DNA from: Betaproteobacteria bacterium
Lineage (GTDB): Bacteria > Pseudomonadota > Gammaproteobacteria > Burkholderiales > SG8-39
Direction of reading: 5' to 3'
Assembly: GCA_947466535.1 (NCBI GenBank)
Contig: CANIEV010000005.1
Span: forward strand, 1-54,626
DNA: 54,626 bases
The notes under the pieces are model-generated. The model did not search any database and was not told the DNA's origin. It saw only the letters and a program-made list of their open reading frames with translations. Every line of letters starts with the position of its first letter. The first letter of the stretch is position 1. Both the position numbers and the translations under genes were made by a program. Below, piece after piece: positions 39,625 to 49,751 of the stretch.

Positions 39625-42600
39625 TTAAAATGCGTGCGCGTACAGAAAGCGCAGCGTCACATCGGTGGTGCCATCCACATCCTTGGGGTGACGACTCCAC
39701 ACAGCGGCGGCCCCGGCCTTGTCCTTGCGCATCAGGTGTCCCGTCATCGCGGCGGTAATCAGGAATTGCCGGTTGCCTTTCGGAAGATCGGTTGAAAGGC
39801 TGAGCAGGGATTCCGACAGCATCGTCATCGCCTGCGCATCGCGCCGTCCGATCGCGAGGTAGAGGTCCAGCCATTTCTGCTGCGCTTCGGGAATCTTTCC
39901 GCCGCAGGGATGCGCAATGAGCTTAGTCCATAGCTGATCGGCGTCGACCGCCGACAGGTAAGGGTTCACCGCGCGTGCGAGCGTGTACAGCGAATGAAAC
40001 CAGATGTCGAAACGCTCGGGATTGCGGCAGTCGATAAGACGCAGCTGGGTGAGTTCGAGATCCTTCTGGAAATTGCGCGGAATCGAAACCGGATCGGGCG
40101 GCACCGGACTCAGGAAGAAATTGCGGGCGTACAGCGCGCGGCGGGTCTGTTCGATCCGGTCGAGATAATCCTCGCCGCCGAGCGAGGGCGCGATGGTGGA
40201 GTGCGAAACGCGGCCTTCGAGCATCGACAGCACCGGGATGCCCGAGGCACTGTCGATTTCGGTGACTTCGCCCGCGTAGCGCTGCAGGAAGCGGAACTTC
40301 GCGGCGTTCAGGTCGAGGTAGGGCTGGAAGTCCGAATTGCCGGGCACCTTGTAGCTCCTGAAAAACGGATCGAGCGCGGCTTTCCCTCCGAGGCGACGCA
40401 TCTGGATGTCGCCGAGTGTGTTGACGTGGATGCGTTGCAGTTCGTCCGAGAGGCCGGCGATCTTTGTCACGTCGGCGAGCGGACGGGCGAGGGTTTCCGG
40501 ATCGCCTGCGATGATCAGCAGATCGCTTTCGGTGGCCATGTAGATGACGTAGTCAGGGAATTCCGCGCCGAGCGAGAGCAGCACCGAGCCGACGAGGCTG
40601 GGGTCGATTTCGTACAGCTGGAACCACTGCACCAGAACGCCGCCAGGCTTGAGATAGCGTTTCGTGTGGCGGTAGAACTCGCGCGTAAACAGGCTCGACA
40701 CGCCGCTCACCCACGGATTGGACGGCTCCGAGACGATAATGTCGTACTTGCGGTTGCGTGTTGAGAAGTAGGTCTTGGCGTCGTCGAAGATGATGTGGCT
40801 GCGCGGGTCGGCGAAGGCATTGGCATTCACCGGTGCGAACAGTCGCGATGCTTCGGCCATCGCGGGTTCGATCTCGATCGTGTCCACTTCCTCGATCGTC
40901 GGGCTCGACACCATCGTATGGGTGGTGAGCCCGGTGCCGATGCCGATGATCGCCGCGTGCTTTGCATCCGGCTTGTAGGCAAGCGGCAGCGCCGCGGTGA
41001 GCACCATGGTGAGTTCGTCGGAGATGCGTGCGCCAAGCGGGTTCATGTTGATCGCGCCGTCGGACTTTCCGTTGGTGCGCAGGCTCCGGCCCTCGCTGAA
41101 ATCGAGCATGCTTACCGTCGTGGTCTTGCCGTCGCGGTGCGAAATGACCTTCACATCGCTGTCGACGAACAGGTCCCCGCGGCGGAAAACGCCGGAGGCC
41201 ATCTTGTGGGCATCAAGCGAGAACACCGGAACCACCACCGCAAAGCCGAGCAGCACAACAGCGGTGGCGAACACCGGGGCGAAGAGGGATGCGCGGTAAC
41301 GCCAGAGCAGCACGAGGCCGAGCGTCACGTCGATCAGCGCGCCCGCGACGATCAGGCCCTTGAGCCCGAGATACGGCATGCCGATGTGCGCCGCGAGCAC
41401 GACGCCGAGGATCGAACCCAGCGTGTTGGAGGCGTACACCGCCCCGATAGCCTTCTCGCCCTGCCCGGAACGCAGCAATACATAAGTGATTAGCGGCAGG
41501 GTCATACCGGCGCAGAAGGTGGCGGGGAACATCACCGCGAGCGCGATACCGTGGCTCGAGGCGAGAAACATCACGTGGCCCGCGTCCGTCTTGGCAAGGC
41601 CCTTGATCACTGCCTGCATCACACCGAACATCTGGCCGTAGACAGGGATAGTCGCGAGCGCGAGCAGTCCCATCGCGACCTGCACCGTGCCAAGCCAGCG
41701 GATCGGCTCGGCGATCGAGTCGATGCGCTTTCGCACCCACAGTCCGCCAAACGCGAGGCCAAGGATAAAGGACGAAAGCATCAGTTCGAAGGAATGCGTC
41801 GATGCGCCGAGCACCAACGACAGCATGCGGATCCAGCCGATCTCGTAGATGAACGAGGCGGTGCCGGTGAGCAGCGCAACGACGAGGAACAGGGCTGGCG
41901 TCGATCCCGCCGAGTCGTTTTTCTGCACCGGCGCGGCGCCGGGTTCGCCGCCGCGGGTGAGCATCCAGACCGCGCCGGCAAGAACCAGATTCAGCACGCC
42001 GGCGGTCTGCATCGTGCCGGGCAGTCCGAGGTGATCGATCAGGATGAATCCGCTCGCGAGCACGCCGACCGCGGCGCCGAAACTGTTGGTGAAGTACAGC
42101 ATCGCAAGCGACTCACCGGGCGCGAGCGGATAGCGGCGGATGATGCCGGCGCTCATCAGCGGAAAGGTCATGCCGAGCAGGATGGACTGCGGCAGGATCA
42201 GCGCGCTGCCGAGGGTCCATTTGGCAAGCGTCGCGAGTGATTCGTTGCCGAGCGCCGGAAGAAGGCTGTCGAACGCGGCGTCGGTGGTGGCGACGAACAA
42301 CGGATGGAAGACGAGGGCGGCGATGCCGATGAGTGCTTCCGCGATCGCATAACCCGCGAGCAGGTTCGTCCAGCGCCCGCCCGCGCGGCTGCAGAGCCAT
42401 GCGCCGATTGCCATGCCTCCCATGAAAAGCGCAAGTACCAGCGTCTGCGCGTAGGCGGCGTGACCGAGAAAGAGTTTCAGGTAATGGGTCCAGATCGACT
42501 CGTAGATCAGGCCGGCGAAACCGGATACCGCGAACAGCGCGAAAAACACGCTGCGGGGAACACGCGTGGCGGAGGAATTCAAGTCGGTGAGTCCATAGGT

Positions 42601-42741
42601 CGAGGTGCGCCCGCGAAGTGTGCCCGTAGTGTCCGCGGTAAAACGCGGCACGGATCGCGGACGATCGCAAATAGCGGTTATCTTACGCGCTTGCCGCGCA
42701 TCGAAAGCCTGCGCGTCGCTCACCGAATTTCCGGTATTCAC
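39625..42741 (-). CDS. Fused MFS-like membrane protein / spermidine-synthase-like domain, 1038 residues
   Basis: The N-terminal ~500 residues hold many membrane spans (SGFAGLIYESIWTHYLKLFL, LALFMGGMAIGAWL and so on). A spermidine-synthase-like domain follows: GIGTGLTTHTM, IEIEP, FDDAKTYF and SEPSNPW. The last ~250 residues are a soluble helical extension. The polyamine-site Asp of SpeE is replaced in SEPSNPW, so true aminopropyl transfer is doubtful; such fusions are known but poorly characterised. The start is uncertain: the GTG at 42741 is one base from the divergent MFS ATG, and residues 1-58 lack family character, so the TTG at 42582 may be the real start. Confidence 0.88.
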   Translation of the reverse strand: MNTGNSVSDAQAFDARQARKITAICDRPRSVPRFTADTTGTLRGRTSTYGLTDLNSSATRVPRSVFFALFAVSGFAGLIYESIWTHYLKLFLGHAAYAQTLVLALFMGGMAIGAWLCSRAGGRWTNLLAGYAIAEALIGIAALVFHPLFVATTDAAFDSLLPALGNESLATLAKWTLGSALILPQSILLGMTFPLMSAGIIRRYPLAPGESLAMLYFTNSFGAAVGVLASGFILIDHLGLPGTMQTAGVLNLVLAGAVWMLTRGGEPGAAPVQKNDSAGSTPALFLVVALLTGTASFIYEIGWIRMLSLVLGASTHSFELMLSSFILGLAFGGLWVRKRIDSIAEPIRWLGTVQVAMGLLALATIPVYGQMFGVMQAVIKGLAKTDAGHVMFLASSHGIALAVMFPATFCAGMTLPLITYVLLRSGQGEKAIGAVYASNTLGSILGVVLAAHIGMPYLGLKGLIVAGALIDVTLGLVLLWRYRASLFAPVFATAVVLLGFAVVVPVFSLDAHKMASGVFRRGDLFVDSDVKVISHRDGKTTTVSMLDFSEGRSLRTNGKSDGAINMNPLGARISDELTMVLTAALPLAYKPDAKHAAIIGIGTGLTTHTMVSSPTIEEVDTIEIEPAMAEASRLFAPVNANAFADPRSHIIFDDAKTYFSTRNRKYDIIVSEPSNPWVSGVSSLFTREFYRHTKRYLKPGGVLVQWFQLYEIDPSLVGSVLLSLGAEFPDYVIYMATESDLLIIAGDPETLARPLADVTKIAGLSDELQRIHVNTLGDIQMRRLGGKAALDPFFRSYKVPGNSDFQPYLDLNAAKFRFLQRYAGEVTEIDSASGIPVLSMLEGRVSHSTIAPSLGGEDYLDRIEQTRRALYARNFFLSPVPPDPVSIPRNFQKDLELTQLRLIDCRNPERFDIWFHSLYTLARAVNPYLSAVDADQLWTKLIAHPCGGKIPEAQQKWLDLYLAIGRRDAQAMTMLSESLLSLSTDLPKGNRQFLITAAMTGHLMRKDKAGAAAVWSRHPKDVDGTTDVTLRFLYAHAF

Positions 42742-42742
42742 G

Positions 42743-43930
42743 ATGTCCTCCGTCCCCTATGTCCGGCTCTCGGCGTTCTACTTCGCGTACTTCGCCTACG
42801 TCGGCGCCTTCACGCCCTTTTTCAGCCTGTATCTGCAGCGTGAGCTCGCGCTTCCCGGTGTGGAGATCGGCATCATTCTTTCGGTGATGGCGCTCGCGCG
42901 GATTCTCGTTCCGCTCGTCGTCGGTCCCTGGGCGGACCGCAGCGGACACCGTTCCGGCGTGCTGCGCGTGTCCATGGTGCTGGGTGCAATTACCTGGGCG
43001 GGGGCGTTCGCCGCCGATTCCTTCATTGGCATGCTGGTGTTGATCGCCGTGTTCAGCGCGGTGGTGGCGCCGGTAATGCCGATCTTCGAGGGCATCACGT
43101 TTTCCCATGTGCGAGATCACCCCGGACGCTACGGACCGGTACGGCTCTGGGGGTCGATCGGCTTTGTCGTGACCGTGCTCGTCGTCGGTCCGCTGCTGGA
43201 CATTTATCCGATACGCCTTTTGTTATGGTTGTTGCTGGCGGTGCTTGTCGCGGGCGCGTTGATGGCGTTCTCGGTGCCCGAGCCGGTGGCGGTATCGCAT
43301 TCCGCCGACCGGGGCGGCGTGTGGCAGGTGCTTGCCAAGCCGCAGGTGATGGCCCTCTTTACCGCCTGCTTTTTGATGTCGGTGGCGCACGGTCCGTTCT
43401 ACGGTTTCTATTCCATCCATCTCGCGCAAGCCGGCTACAGCAAGACTGCGGTGGGCATGCTCTGGTCGCTCGGGGTGGTGGCGGAGATCTTCGTGTTTCT
43501 CTGGTCGCCGCGGCTGTTCCATCGTTTTTCAAGCGAGACCTTGCTCAAGTTCGCGTTTGCCTGCGCGATCCTGCGCTTCGCCTCGATCGGCTGGTTTGCG
43601 GAATCGGTGATCATCATCGTGATTGCGCAGCTTCTGCATGCGGCCACCTTCGGTGCGCATCACGCGGCATCGATAGGCCTGGTGAGCGCGTGGTTCGGTG
43701 ATGGCAGGCGGGCGAGCGGGCAGGCGCTCTACGGCAGTCTTACTTACGGCGCCGGGGGCATGCTCGGCAGCCTCGTCAGCGGCGTGCTCTGGGATGCGGT
43801 GGGGCCGGCCTGGACGTTCACTTTCGCGTCATTCGCCGGGGCGATTGGCCTTGCAGTACTTGTCCGGGCGCGGCGGCTCGCTCCGTCTCAGGAGACAGTC
43901 AGGATTCCGGGTCAACAAAATGCGGTCTGA
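42743..43930 (+). CDS. MFS transporter, HcaT/NucP-like
   Basis: The ATG at 42743 (MSSVPYVRLSAFYFAYFAYV) fits the family start; the frame opens 46 codons earlier within the divergent gene. 395 residues with 12 expected spans. Pattern GAFTPFFSLYLQRELALPGV, then PLVVGPWADRSGHR between spans 2 and 3, and GAHHAASIGLVSAWFGDGRR in the second half, like the 3-phenylpropionate/nucleoside permease group. Genes of this kind are often next to aroC in Burkholderiales. The start codons of this and the preceding divergent gene nearly touch. Confidence 0.9.
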   Translation: MSSVPYVRLSAFYFAYFAYVGAFTPFFSLYLQRELALPGVEIGIILSVMALARILVPLVVGPWADRSGHRSGVLRVSMVLGAITWAGAFAADSFIGMLVLIAVFSAVVAPVMPIFEGITFSHVRDHPGRYGPVRLWGSIGFVVTVLVVGPLLDIYPIRLLLWLLLAVLVAGALMAFSVPEPVAVSHSADRGGVWQVLAKPQVMALFTACFLMSVAHGPFYGFYSIHLAQAGYSKTAVGMLWSLGVVAEIFVFLWSPRLFHRFSSETLLKFAFACAILRFASIGWFAESVIIIVIAQLLHAATFGAHHAASIGLVSAWFGDGRRASGQALYGSLTYGAGGMLGSLVSGVLWDAVGPAWTFTFASFAGAIGLAVLVRARRLAPSQETVRIPGQQNAV

Positions 43931-43987
43931 AAGCGTTATCAGGGATAATCCGGGCGCACGCGTCCTGGACACACATGCGGGGAAACG

Positions 43988-44824
43988 ATGAAACGGACGG
44001 TCAGTCAGACGATCGGGTTTTTCGGAGTCGCGATCTGCGCGGCGTTATCGATTGCCGCCTGCCAGACGGTGCAGACGACCCAGGCGGGCGCGGTCGGCGT
44101 CGATCGGACGCAGAGCTTCATGGTCTCGGCCGCGGCGGTCAACAGCAGTGCGGTCAAGGCCTACCAGCAGGTTATGGCAGATGCGCAGAAAAAAGGGCAG
44201 CTCAACCGCGACCCGGCGCAACTCGAACGGGTGCGCGCGATCGCCAGCCGCCTGATCGCGAACGTCAACGCGTTTCGCTCCGATGCGCCGGGGTGGAAGT
44301 GGGAAGTCAACGTCATCACCTCACCCGAGGTCAACGCATGGTGCATGCCCGGGGGCAAGATCGCGGTGTACACCGGCCTGATCGACAAGCTGCGCATCAC
44401 CGATGACGAACTCGCGGCGGTGATGGGGCATGAAATCGCGCATGCGTTGCGCGAGCACGGCCGCGAACGCGCGTCGCAGACGGCGGCGCAAAGTCTGGCG
44501 ATCGGCGTGGTTGGTGCGGTGCTCGGCATCGGTGCCGCGGGGCAGGACATTTCCCAGACGATCCTCGACGTTACGTTCAACCTCCCGAATTCGCGGCTGC
44601 ACGAAACGGAGGCGGATCGTGTCGGGGTGGAATTGGCGGCGCGATCGGCGTTCGACCCGCATGCCGCGATATCGCTCTGGCAGAAGATGGGTTCGCTCGG
44701 CGGGTCGCGTCCGCCGCAGTTTCTGTCCACGCACCCGTCTGCGGATACACGGCAAAAGGACCTTCAGGTCTATGCCGATAGGGTGGCGCCGCTTTACGAG
44801 ACGGCCCGCCGCGGCGGACGCTGA
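43988..44824 (+). CDS. M48-family zinc metalloprotease, lipoprotein (LoiP/YcaL-like)
   Basis: 278 residues. A lipoprotein signal ends with the lipobox SIAAC (Cys25), so the mature protein is probably anchored in the outer membrane. The zinc motif HEIAH is at 148-152 (VMGHEIAHALREHG); the third ligand is expected in the LHETEAD region (about 206-208). WCMPGGKIAVYTGL is typical of the family, which degrades or assembles outer-membrane proteins. GGGGAAACG precedes the ATG. It lies just upstream of leuC but ends 62 bp before it, beyond a GC hairpin (44843-44860). Confidence 0.93.
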   Translation: MKRTVSQTIGFFGVAICAALSIAACQTVQTTQAGAVGVDRTQSFMVSAAAVNSSAVKAYQQVMADAQKKGQLNRDPAQLERVRAIASRLIANVNAFRSDAPGWKWEVNVITSPEVNAWCMPGGKIAVYTGLIDKLRITDDELAAVMGHEIAHALREHGRERASQTAAQSLAIGVVGAVLGIGAAGQDISQTILDVTFNLPNSRLHETEADRVGVELAARSAFDPHAAISLWQKMGSLGGSRPPQFLSTHPSADTRQKDLQVYADRVAPLYETARRGGR

Positions 44825-44868
44825 ATCGCCGGTTTGCCAGTGGCCGGGAACGCCCCGGCGCTTGGATA

Positions 44869-44874
44869 TATAAT
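44869..44874 (+). promoter_or_regulatory. TATAAT -10 box very close to the leuC start
   Basis: A consensus -10 hexamer ends 12 bases before the leuC ATG, putting the transcription start about five to six bases before the codon. No -35 box at the normal spacing and no Shine-Dalgarno are seen in front of leuC. The message may be nearly leaderless, or another promoter upstream may be used. Confidence 0.45.
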
Positions 44875-44886
44875 CCTTGACCTACC

Positions 44887-46293
44887 ATGAACCCAACAAC
44901 CCTATACGACAAGCTGTTCGACAGCCACGTGGTTCACGTCGAGGAGGACGGAACCGCGCTGATCTACATCGACCGCCATCTTGTGCACGAGGTGACGAGC
45001 CCGCAGGCCTTCGAAGGACTGCGGCTCGCGGGCCGCGGGCTATGGCGCGTCTCGGCCAATCTTGCCACCGCGGATCACAACGTTCCTACGACAGACCGTT
45101 CGCAGGGCATCGAGGACCCGATATCCAAGCTGCAGGTGGATACGCTCGACGCCAACTGCAAGACCTACGGCATTCTCGAGTTCGGCATGAACGATCCCCG
45201 CCAGGGCATCGTGCACGTCATCGGGCCTGAGCAGGGCGCGACCCTGCCGGGGATGACCGTGGTGTGCGGCGATTCGCATACCAGCACCCACGGCGCGATG
45301 GCCTGCCTCGCGTTCGGCATCGGCACCTCGGAAGTCGAGCACGCGCTGGCGACCCAGTGCCTGATGCAGAAACGCTCGAAGTCGATGCTGGTCACGGTCG
45401 AAGGTGCGCTGCCGCGCGGCCTGAGCGGCAAGGACATCGCGCTCGCGTTGATCGGCAAGATCGGCACAGCGGGCGGCACCGGCTATGCGATCGAGTACGG
45501 CGGCAGCACCATGCGTGCGCTGTCGATGGAAAACCGCATGACGGTCTGCAACATGACCATCGAAGCCGGTGCGCGTACCGGCATGGTTCCGGTTGATGAC
45601 ATCACCATCCAGTACCTCAAGGGACGGCCGTTTGCGCCCAAGGGCGAACTCTGGGACAAGGCGGTTGCACACTGGAAGACGCTCGTTAGCGATCCGGGCG
45701 CCAAGTTCGACCGTGTGGTCGAGATCGACGCGACCAAGCTGACGCCTCAGGTCACCTGGGGCACATCCCCCGAGATGGTTGTGTCGGTGGACGGCCGCGT
45801 GCCCGACCCCGACAAGGAAAAGGATCCTGTACGCCGCGAAGGCATGGAACGCGCGCTCGTGTACATGGGTCTTGAGCCCAACACGCCGATGACCAGCATC
45901 CAGATCGACAAGGTATTCATCGGTTCGTGCACCAATTCGCGCATCGAGGATCTTCGCGAGGCCGCGGTGGTGGTGCGTGGCAAGCGCAAGGCAGCGAACG
46001 TCAAGGTGGCTCTGGTAGTTCCCGGCTCGGGACTGGTCAAGCGCCAGGCCGAGAAGGAAGGCCTGGACAAGATTTTCAAGGATGCCGGTTTCGAATGGCG
46101 CGAGCCGGGTTGCTCGATGTGCCTCGCGATGAACGCCGACCGGCTGGAGCCGGGCGAGCGTTCGGCGTCCACGTCGAACCGCAACTTCGAGGGGCGGCAG
46201 GGGTCGGGTGGACGCACGCATCTGGTCAGTCCTGCCATGGCTGCTGCGGCCGGCGTTGCCGGTCATTTCGTCGACGTCCGGGAGTGGCGCTGA
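44887..46293 (+). CDS. leuC: 3-isopropylmalate dehydratase large subunit
   Basis: 468 residues, full length. Start [20 protein letters not shown], then [16 protein letters not shown]. Aconitase-type [4Fe-4S] ligands are visible as the Cys in [13 protein letters not shown] and the pair in [11 protein letters not shown]. With LeuD it isomerises 2-isopropylmalate to 3-isopropylmalate in leucine synthesis. It is first in the run leuC - lipoprotein - leuD - leuB - asd. There is no Shine-Dalgarno and a -10 box lies just upstream. Confidence 0.98.
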   Translation: MNPTTLYDKLFDSHVVHVEEDGTALIYIDRHLVHEVTSPQAFEGLRLAGRGLWRVSANLATADHNVPTTDRSQGIEDPISKLQVDTLDANCKTYGILEFGMNDPRQGIVHVIGPEQGATLPGMTVVCGDSHTSTHGAMACLAFGIGTSEVEHALATQCLMQKRSKSMLVTVEGALPRGLSGKDIALALIGKIGTAGGTGYAIEYGGSTMRALSMENRMTVCNMTIEAGARTGMVPVDDITIQYLKGRPFAPKGELWDKAVAHWKTLVSDPGAKFDRVVEIDATKLTPQVTWGTSPEMVVSVDGRVPDPDKEKDPVRREGMERALVYMGLEPNTPMTSIQIDKVFIGSCTNSRIEDLREAAVVVRGKRKAANVKVALVVPGSGLVKRQAEKEGLDKIFKDAGFEWREPGCSMCLAMNADRLEPGERSASTSNRNFEGRQGSGGRTHLVSPAMAAAAGVAGHFVDVREWR

Positions 46294-46326
46294 ATAGCGC
46301 CGCATGATTCGATAAAGGAGCCTGCA

Positions 46327-46449
46327 ATGCAACGCGTACTCGTCGCTCTGATGCTTGGTCTGATGCTCGCCGGATGCAATACGGTGCAGGGTCTGGGCAA
46401 GGACATCGAGAAGGGCGGCGAGGCCCTGCAGAAGGCCGGCAAGAAATAA
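46327..46449 (+). CDS. Entericidin-like small lipoprotein
   Basis: 40 residues: [20 protein letters not shown] followed by [20 protein letters not shown]. Signal peptide, lipobox LAGC and the short amphipathic helix with [10 protein letters not shown] are typical of entericidin A/B family lipoproteins. AAAGGAG precedes the ATG by seven bases. It is inserted between leuC and leuD (33 bp and 40 bp gaps), an arrangement I know from other Betaproteobacteria. Function there is not established; E. coli entericidins relate to stationary-phase cell lysis. Confidence 0.88.
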   Translation: MQRVLVALMLGLMLAGCNTVQGLGKDIEKGGEALQKAGKK

Positions 46450-46489
46450 CCGCTCCCCGGGCGCAGACGCGCGCAGGAAAGAAAGACAC

Positions 46490-47128
46490 ATGGACAAGTT
46501 CACCGTACACCGCGGCACCGTGATCCCGATGGATCGCGCCAACGTCGACACCGACGCCATCATCCCGAAGCAGTTCCTCAAGTCGATCAAGCGCACCGGC
46601 TTCGGCCCGTTCCTGTTCGACGCCTGGCGCTACAAGGACATCGGGGAGCCCGGCATGGACGTTCGCGGCCGTCCGATCAATACGGACTTCGTGCTCAACC
46701 AGCCTCGCTACAAGGGCGCTTCGATCATGATTGCCCGCAAGAACTTCGGCTGCGGCTCCTCGCGCGAACATGCGCCCTGGGCACTGCTCGAGTACGGCAT
46801 CCGCGCGGTGATCGCGCCGTCTTACGGCGACATCTTCTACAACAACTCGTTCAAGAGCGGCCTGCTGCCGATCGTGCTCGAGGAGTCGAAGGTCGACCGG
46901 CTGTTCCACGAGGTCGCGCCTTTCCCCGGCTATCAGTTGGTGATCGATCTTGAGCGCCAGGTGGTCGAGAAATCCGACGGCACGACCTACGATTTCGAGG
47001 TGGATCCCTTCCGCAAGTACTGCCTGGTGAACGGTTTCGACGAGATCGGACTCACGCTGCGCCGTTCGGACGCGATCAAGACGTTCGAGGAAAAACACAA
47101 GGCTTCGCAGCCCTGGCTTTTCACCTGA
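46490..47128 (+). CDS. leuD: 3-isopropylmalate dehydratase small subunit
   Basis: 212 residues. Start [20 protein letters not shown], then [15 protein letters not shown], the signature of aconitase-type small subunits, and [20 protein letters not shown]. It completes the LeuCD enzyme. GGAAAGAAAGACAC precedes the ATG. It is followed by an intrinsic terminator 12 bp after the stop, before leuB. Confidence 0.98.
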   Translation: MDKFTVHRGTVIPMDRANVDTDAIIPKQFLKSIKRTGFGPFLFDAWRYKDIGEPGMDVRGRPINTDFVLNQPRYKGASIMIARKNFGCGSSREHAPWALLEYGIRAVIAPSYGDIFYNNSFKSGLLPIVLEESKVDRLFHEVAPFPGYQLVIDLERQVVEKSDGTTYDFEVDPFRKYCLVNGFDEIGLTLRRSDAIKTFEEKHKASQPWLFT

Positions 47129-47139
47129 TGCATACGTGA

Positions 47140-47176
47140 AGCGCCGGGGCCCGAAAGGTCCCGGCGCTTTTTTTTT
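47140..47176 (+). terminator. Rho-independent terminator between leuD and leuB
   Basis: AGCGCCGGG pairs with CCCGGCGCT (47140-47148 with 47160-47168); nine T follow (47168-47176). It is a strong intrinsic terminator on the plus strand, only 25 bp before the leuB ATG, so leuB needs read-through or a promoter within or after it. Confidence 0.9.
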
Positions 47177-47201
47177 GGACAATTGAATCGTTGAGGTCAT
47201 C

Positions 47202-48260
47202 ATGAAGATTGCGGTGCTCCCTGGAGACGGAATCGGTCAGGAAATCGTAGCGGAAGCGATGAAGGTCCTGCGTGCGCTGAAGCTGCCGATGGACTTTGGC
47301 GAGGCGCCGGTGGGCGGCGTGGCCTACGAAAAGACCGGGCATCCGCTGCCTGAGGGCACGCTCGCGCTTGCGCGCGAGGCGGATGCGATTCTCTTTGGCG
47401 CGGTGGGCGATTCGCGATTCGACAACATCGAGCGCTCGAAACGCCCGGAGCAGGCAATCCTCGGGCTTCGCAAGGCGCTCGGCCTGTTTGCGAACCTGCG
47501 TCCCGCGATGGTTTATCCGGAGCTGGCCGATGCGTCGGCCCTGCGCCCCGAAGTGGTCGCGGGGCTGGACATCCTGATCGTGCGTGAACTCACCGGGGAC
47601 ATTTACTTCGGCGAGCCCAAGGGCATCCGCATGACCGACGGCGAGCGCGAGGGCTTTGACACGATGCGCTATCGCGAATCCGAAGTCCGGCGCATTGCGC
47701 ACACCGGGTTTCTGGCTGCGCGAAAACGTGGCAAGCGCCTGTGCTCGGTGGACAAGGCGAACGTACTCGACACGTCGCAGCTCTGGCGCGAGGTGGTGAT
47801 CGAGGTTGCGAAGGAATATCCCGACGTCGAGCTCTCTCACATGTACGTCGACAACGCGGCGATGCAGCTGGTGCGCAATCCAAAGCAGTTCGACGTCATC
47901 GTCACCGGCAATCTGTTCGGCGACATTCTCTCTGACGAGGCTTCTATGCTCACCGGTTCGATCGGCATGCTGCCGTCGGCCTCGATGGACAAGAACAACA
48001 AGGGCCTGTTCGAGCCGATCCACGGATCGGCGCCGGATATCGCAGGCAAAGGCGTGGCGAACCCGCTCGCAACCATCCTGTCGGCCGCGATGATGCTTCG
48101 CTACAGCCTGAATCAGGATGCGGCGGCCGAACGGATCGAGGCTGCAGTGCGCAAGGTGCTTGCATCCGGACTGCGCACGGCCGACATCGCGGCGCCAGGC
48201 GCGAAGCGTGTGGGAACGCAGGAAATGGGGAATGCCGTGGTCGCGGCACTCGGCGCCTAG
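47202..48260 (+). CDS. leuB: 3-isopropylmalate dehydrogenase
   Basis: 352 residues. Start [20 protein letters not shown], later [35 protein letters not shown] and [15 protein letters not shown], the family signature. It oxidises 3-isopropylmalate with NAD and decarboxylates it. GTTGAGGTC lies upstream of the ATG. The leader is short because of the terminator just before it. The asd gene follows after 63 bp. Confidence 0.98.
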   Translation: MKIAVLPGDGIGQEIVAEAMKVLRALKLPMDFGEAPVGGVAYEKTGHPLPEGTLALAREADAILFGAVGDSRFDNIERSKRPEQAILGLRKALGLFANLRPAMVYPELADASALRPEVVAGLDILIVRELTGDIYFGEPKGIRMTDGEREGFDTMRYRESEVRRIAHTGFLAARKRGKRLCSVDKANVLDTSQLWREVVIEVAKEYPDVELSHMYVDNAAMQLVRNPKQFDVIVTGNLFGDILSDEASMLTGSIGMLPSASMDKNNKGLFEPIHGSAPDIAGKGVANPLATILSAAMMLRYSLNQDAAAERIEAAVRKVLASGLRTADIAAPGAKRVGTQEMGNAVVAALGA

Positions 48261-48323
48261 GCGCCGGTCATTTCGGTAATTGCAGATAAAGAATCACGCA
48301 AACGACATCAGGACATGCACATC

Positions 48324-49433
48324 ATGCGGCGAATCGGAATCATAGGCTGGCGGGGCATGGTCGGATCGGTGCTCATGCAGCGGATGCGCGAGGAGCGGGA
48401 CTTCGATCACGTGGACCCGATGTTCTTTTCCACCTCGCAGGCGGGTGGCAAAGGCCCGGACATCGGTCGGGCGGTGCCACCGCTCGCCGATGCACGCTCG
48501 GTCGATGCGCTACGCGCGATGGAAATCATCATCAGCTGTCAGGGCGGTGATTACACCAACGAGATGCATCCGAAGCTGCGAGCCGCCGGCTGGAACGGCT
48601 ACTGGATTGATGCCGCCTCCGCGCTGCGGATGAAGGATGACGCGGTGATCATTCTTGATCCAGTCAATATGGATGTGATCAAGGGTGCTGTCGCCAAAGG
48701 CGTGAAGGACTACATCGGTGGCAATTGCACCGTGAGCCTGATGCTGCTCGCGATGCACGGTTTGTTCAAGGCGGACATGGTCGAATGGATGACCGCAATG
48801 ACTTATCAGGCGGCCTCCGGTGCGGGTGCGGAGAACATGCGCGAACTCGTGGCGCAGATGGGCGCGGTCCACGCCGCGGGCGCGAAACTGCTCGCCGACC
48901 CGGGTTCGGCGATCCTCGAGCTCGACCGCGTCGTCGCGGGTACGCTGCGGTCCAAGGAGTTTCCGACGGACAACTTCGGCCATGCTCTGGCGGGAAGCCT
49001 TCTGCCGTGGATCGACAAGGACCTCGGCAACGGGATGAGCCGCGAGGAATGGAAGGGCGGTGCGGAAGGCAACAAGATTCTCGGCAAGCAGGCCAATCCG
49101 GTGCCGATCGACGGCATCTGTGTTCGCATCGGCGCGATGCGATGCCACAGTCAGGCGCTGACCGTCAAGCTGAGAAAGGATTTGCCGATGAAGGAAGTCG
49201 AGGAGCTTCTCGCAGGCGCCAACGATTGGGTGAAGGTAATTCCCAACGAACGGGAAGCCAGCCTTCGCGAACTCACGCCTGCGACCGTCACCGGAACGCT
49301 CTCGGTTCCGATCGGGCGTTTGCGCAAGCTTGCGATGGGCGGCGAATACCTGACGGCGTTCACTGTCGGGGACCAGCTGCTCTGGGGGGCGGCCGAGCCG
49401 CTTCGCCGGATGCTCAGGATCCTCGTGTCCTGA
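48324..49433 (+). CDS. asd: Aspartate-semialdehyde dehydrogenase
   Basis: I use the ATG at 48324 ([20 protein letters not shown]) rather than 48315, because AGGA lies 10 bases before it but only one base before the earlier ATG. 369 residues. [10 protein letters not shown] is the NADP-binding motif; the catalytic Cys is Cys135 in [10 protein letters not shown]. It makes aspartate semialdehyde for lysine, threonine and methionine synthesis. Between leuB and fimV as in other Betaproteobacteria. Confidence 0.97.
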   Translation: MRRIGIIGWRGMVGSVLMQRMREERDFDHVDPMFFSTSQAGGKGPDIGRAVPPLADARSVDALRAMEIIISCQGGDYTNEMHPKLRAAGWNGYWIDAASALRMKDDAVIILDPVNMDVIKGAVAKGVKDYIGGNCTVSLMLLAMHGLFKADMVEWMTAMTYQAASGAGAENMRELVAQMGAVHAAGAKLLADPGSAILELDRVVAGTLRSKEFPTDNFGHALAGSLLPWIDKDLGNGMSREEWKGGAEGNKILGKQANPVPIDGICVRIGAMRCHSQALTVKLRKDLPMKEVEELLAGANDWVKVIPNEREASLRELTPATVTGTLSVPIGRLRKLAMGGEYLTAFTVGDQLLWGAAEPLRRMLRILVS

Positions 49434-49751
49434 GTGGCTGATGCATGCGTCCCGCAGCAGGGCGGCGGCGCGTATTTTGGTCCGCCGCCTGCCGGGCGAA
49501 TCGAGGCGGCACTAGCACAATCCCAAGAAGCAATTGCCGGTCGGAGGCTGATTTCTGCCAAAAAATACCGACTTAGTGCAGCTTGTGAGAGCGGGGTTGA
49601 GCTTGCAAGCCTAACCTCATGATGGTAAGTTGGTTTCCCCGCCGAAGTTTCGATATATCCGTACGGTATGTCTTTGTTTTCGATGCAATGTCATTAATCT
49701 AGCTGGACCGCAACTCAGCACGCGACAAAAGGCCGAGTGGGAGAATTTGCT
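49434..49751. other. Gene-free stretch upstream of fimV
   Basis: About 320 bp without a protein-like frame. It probably holds the fimV promoter; the AT-richer part 49640-49710 (CGATATATCC, TTAATCTAG) is a candidate, but no convincing -35/-10 pair is seen. No repeats or RNA genes recognised. Confidence 0.55.
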
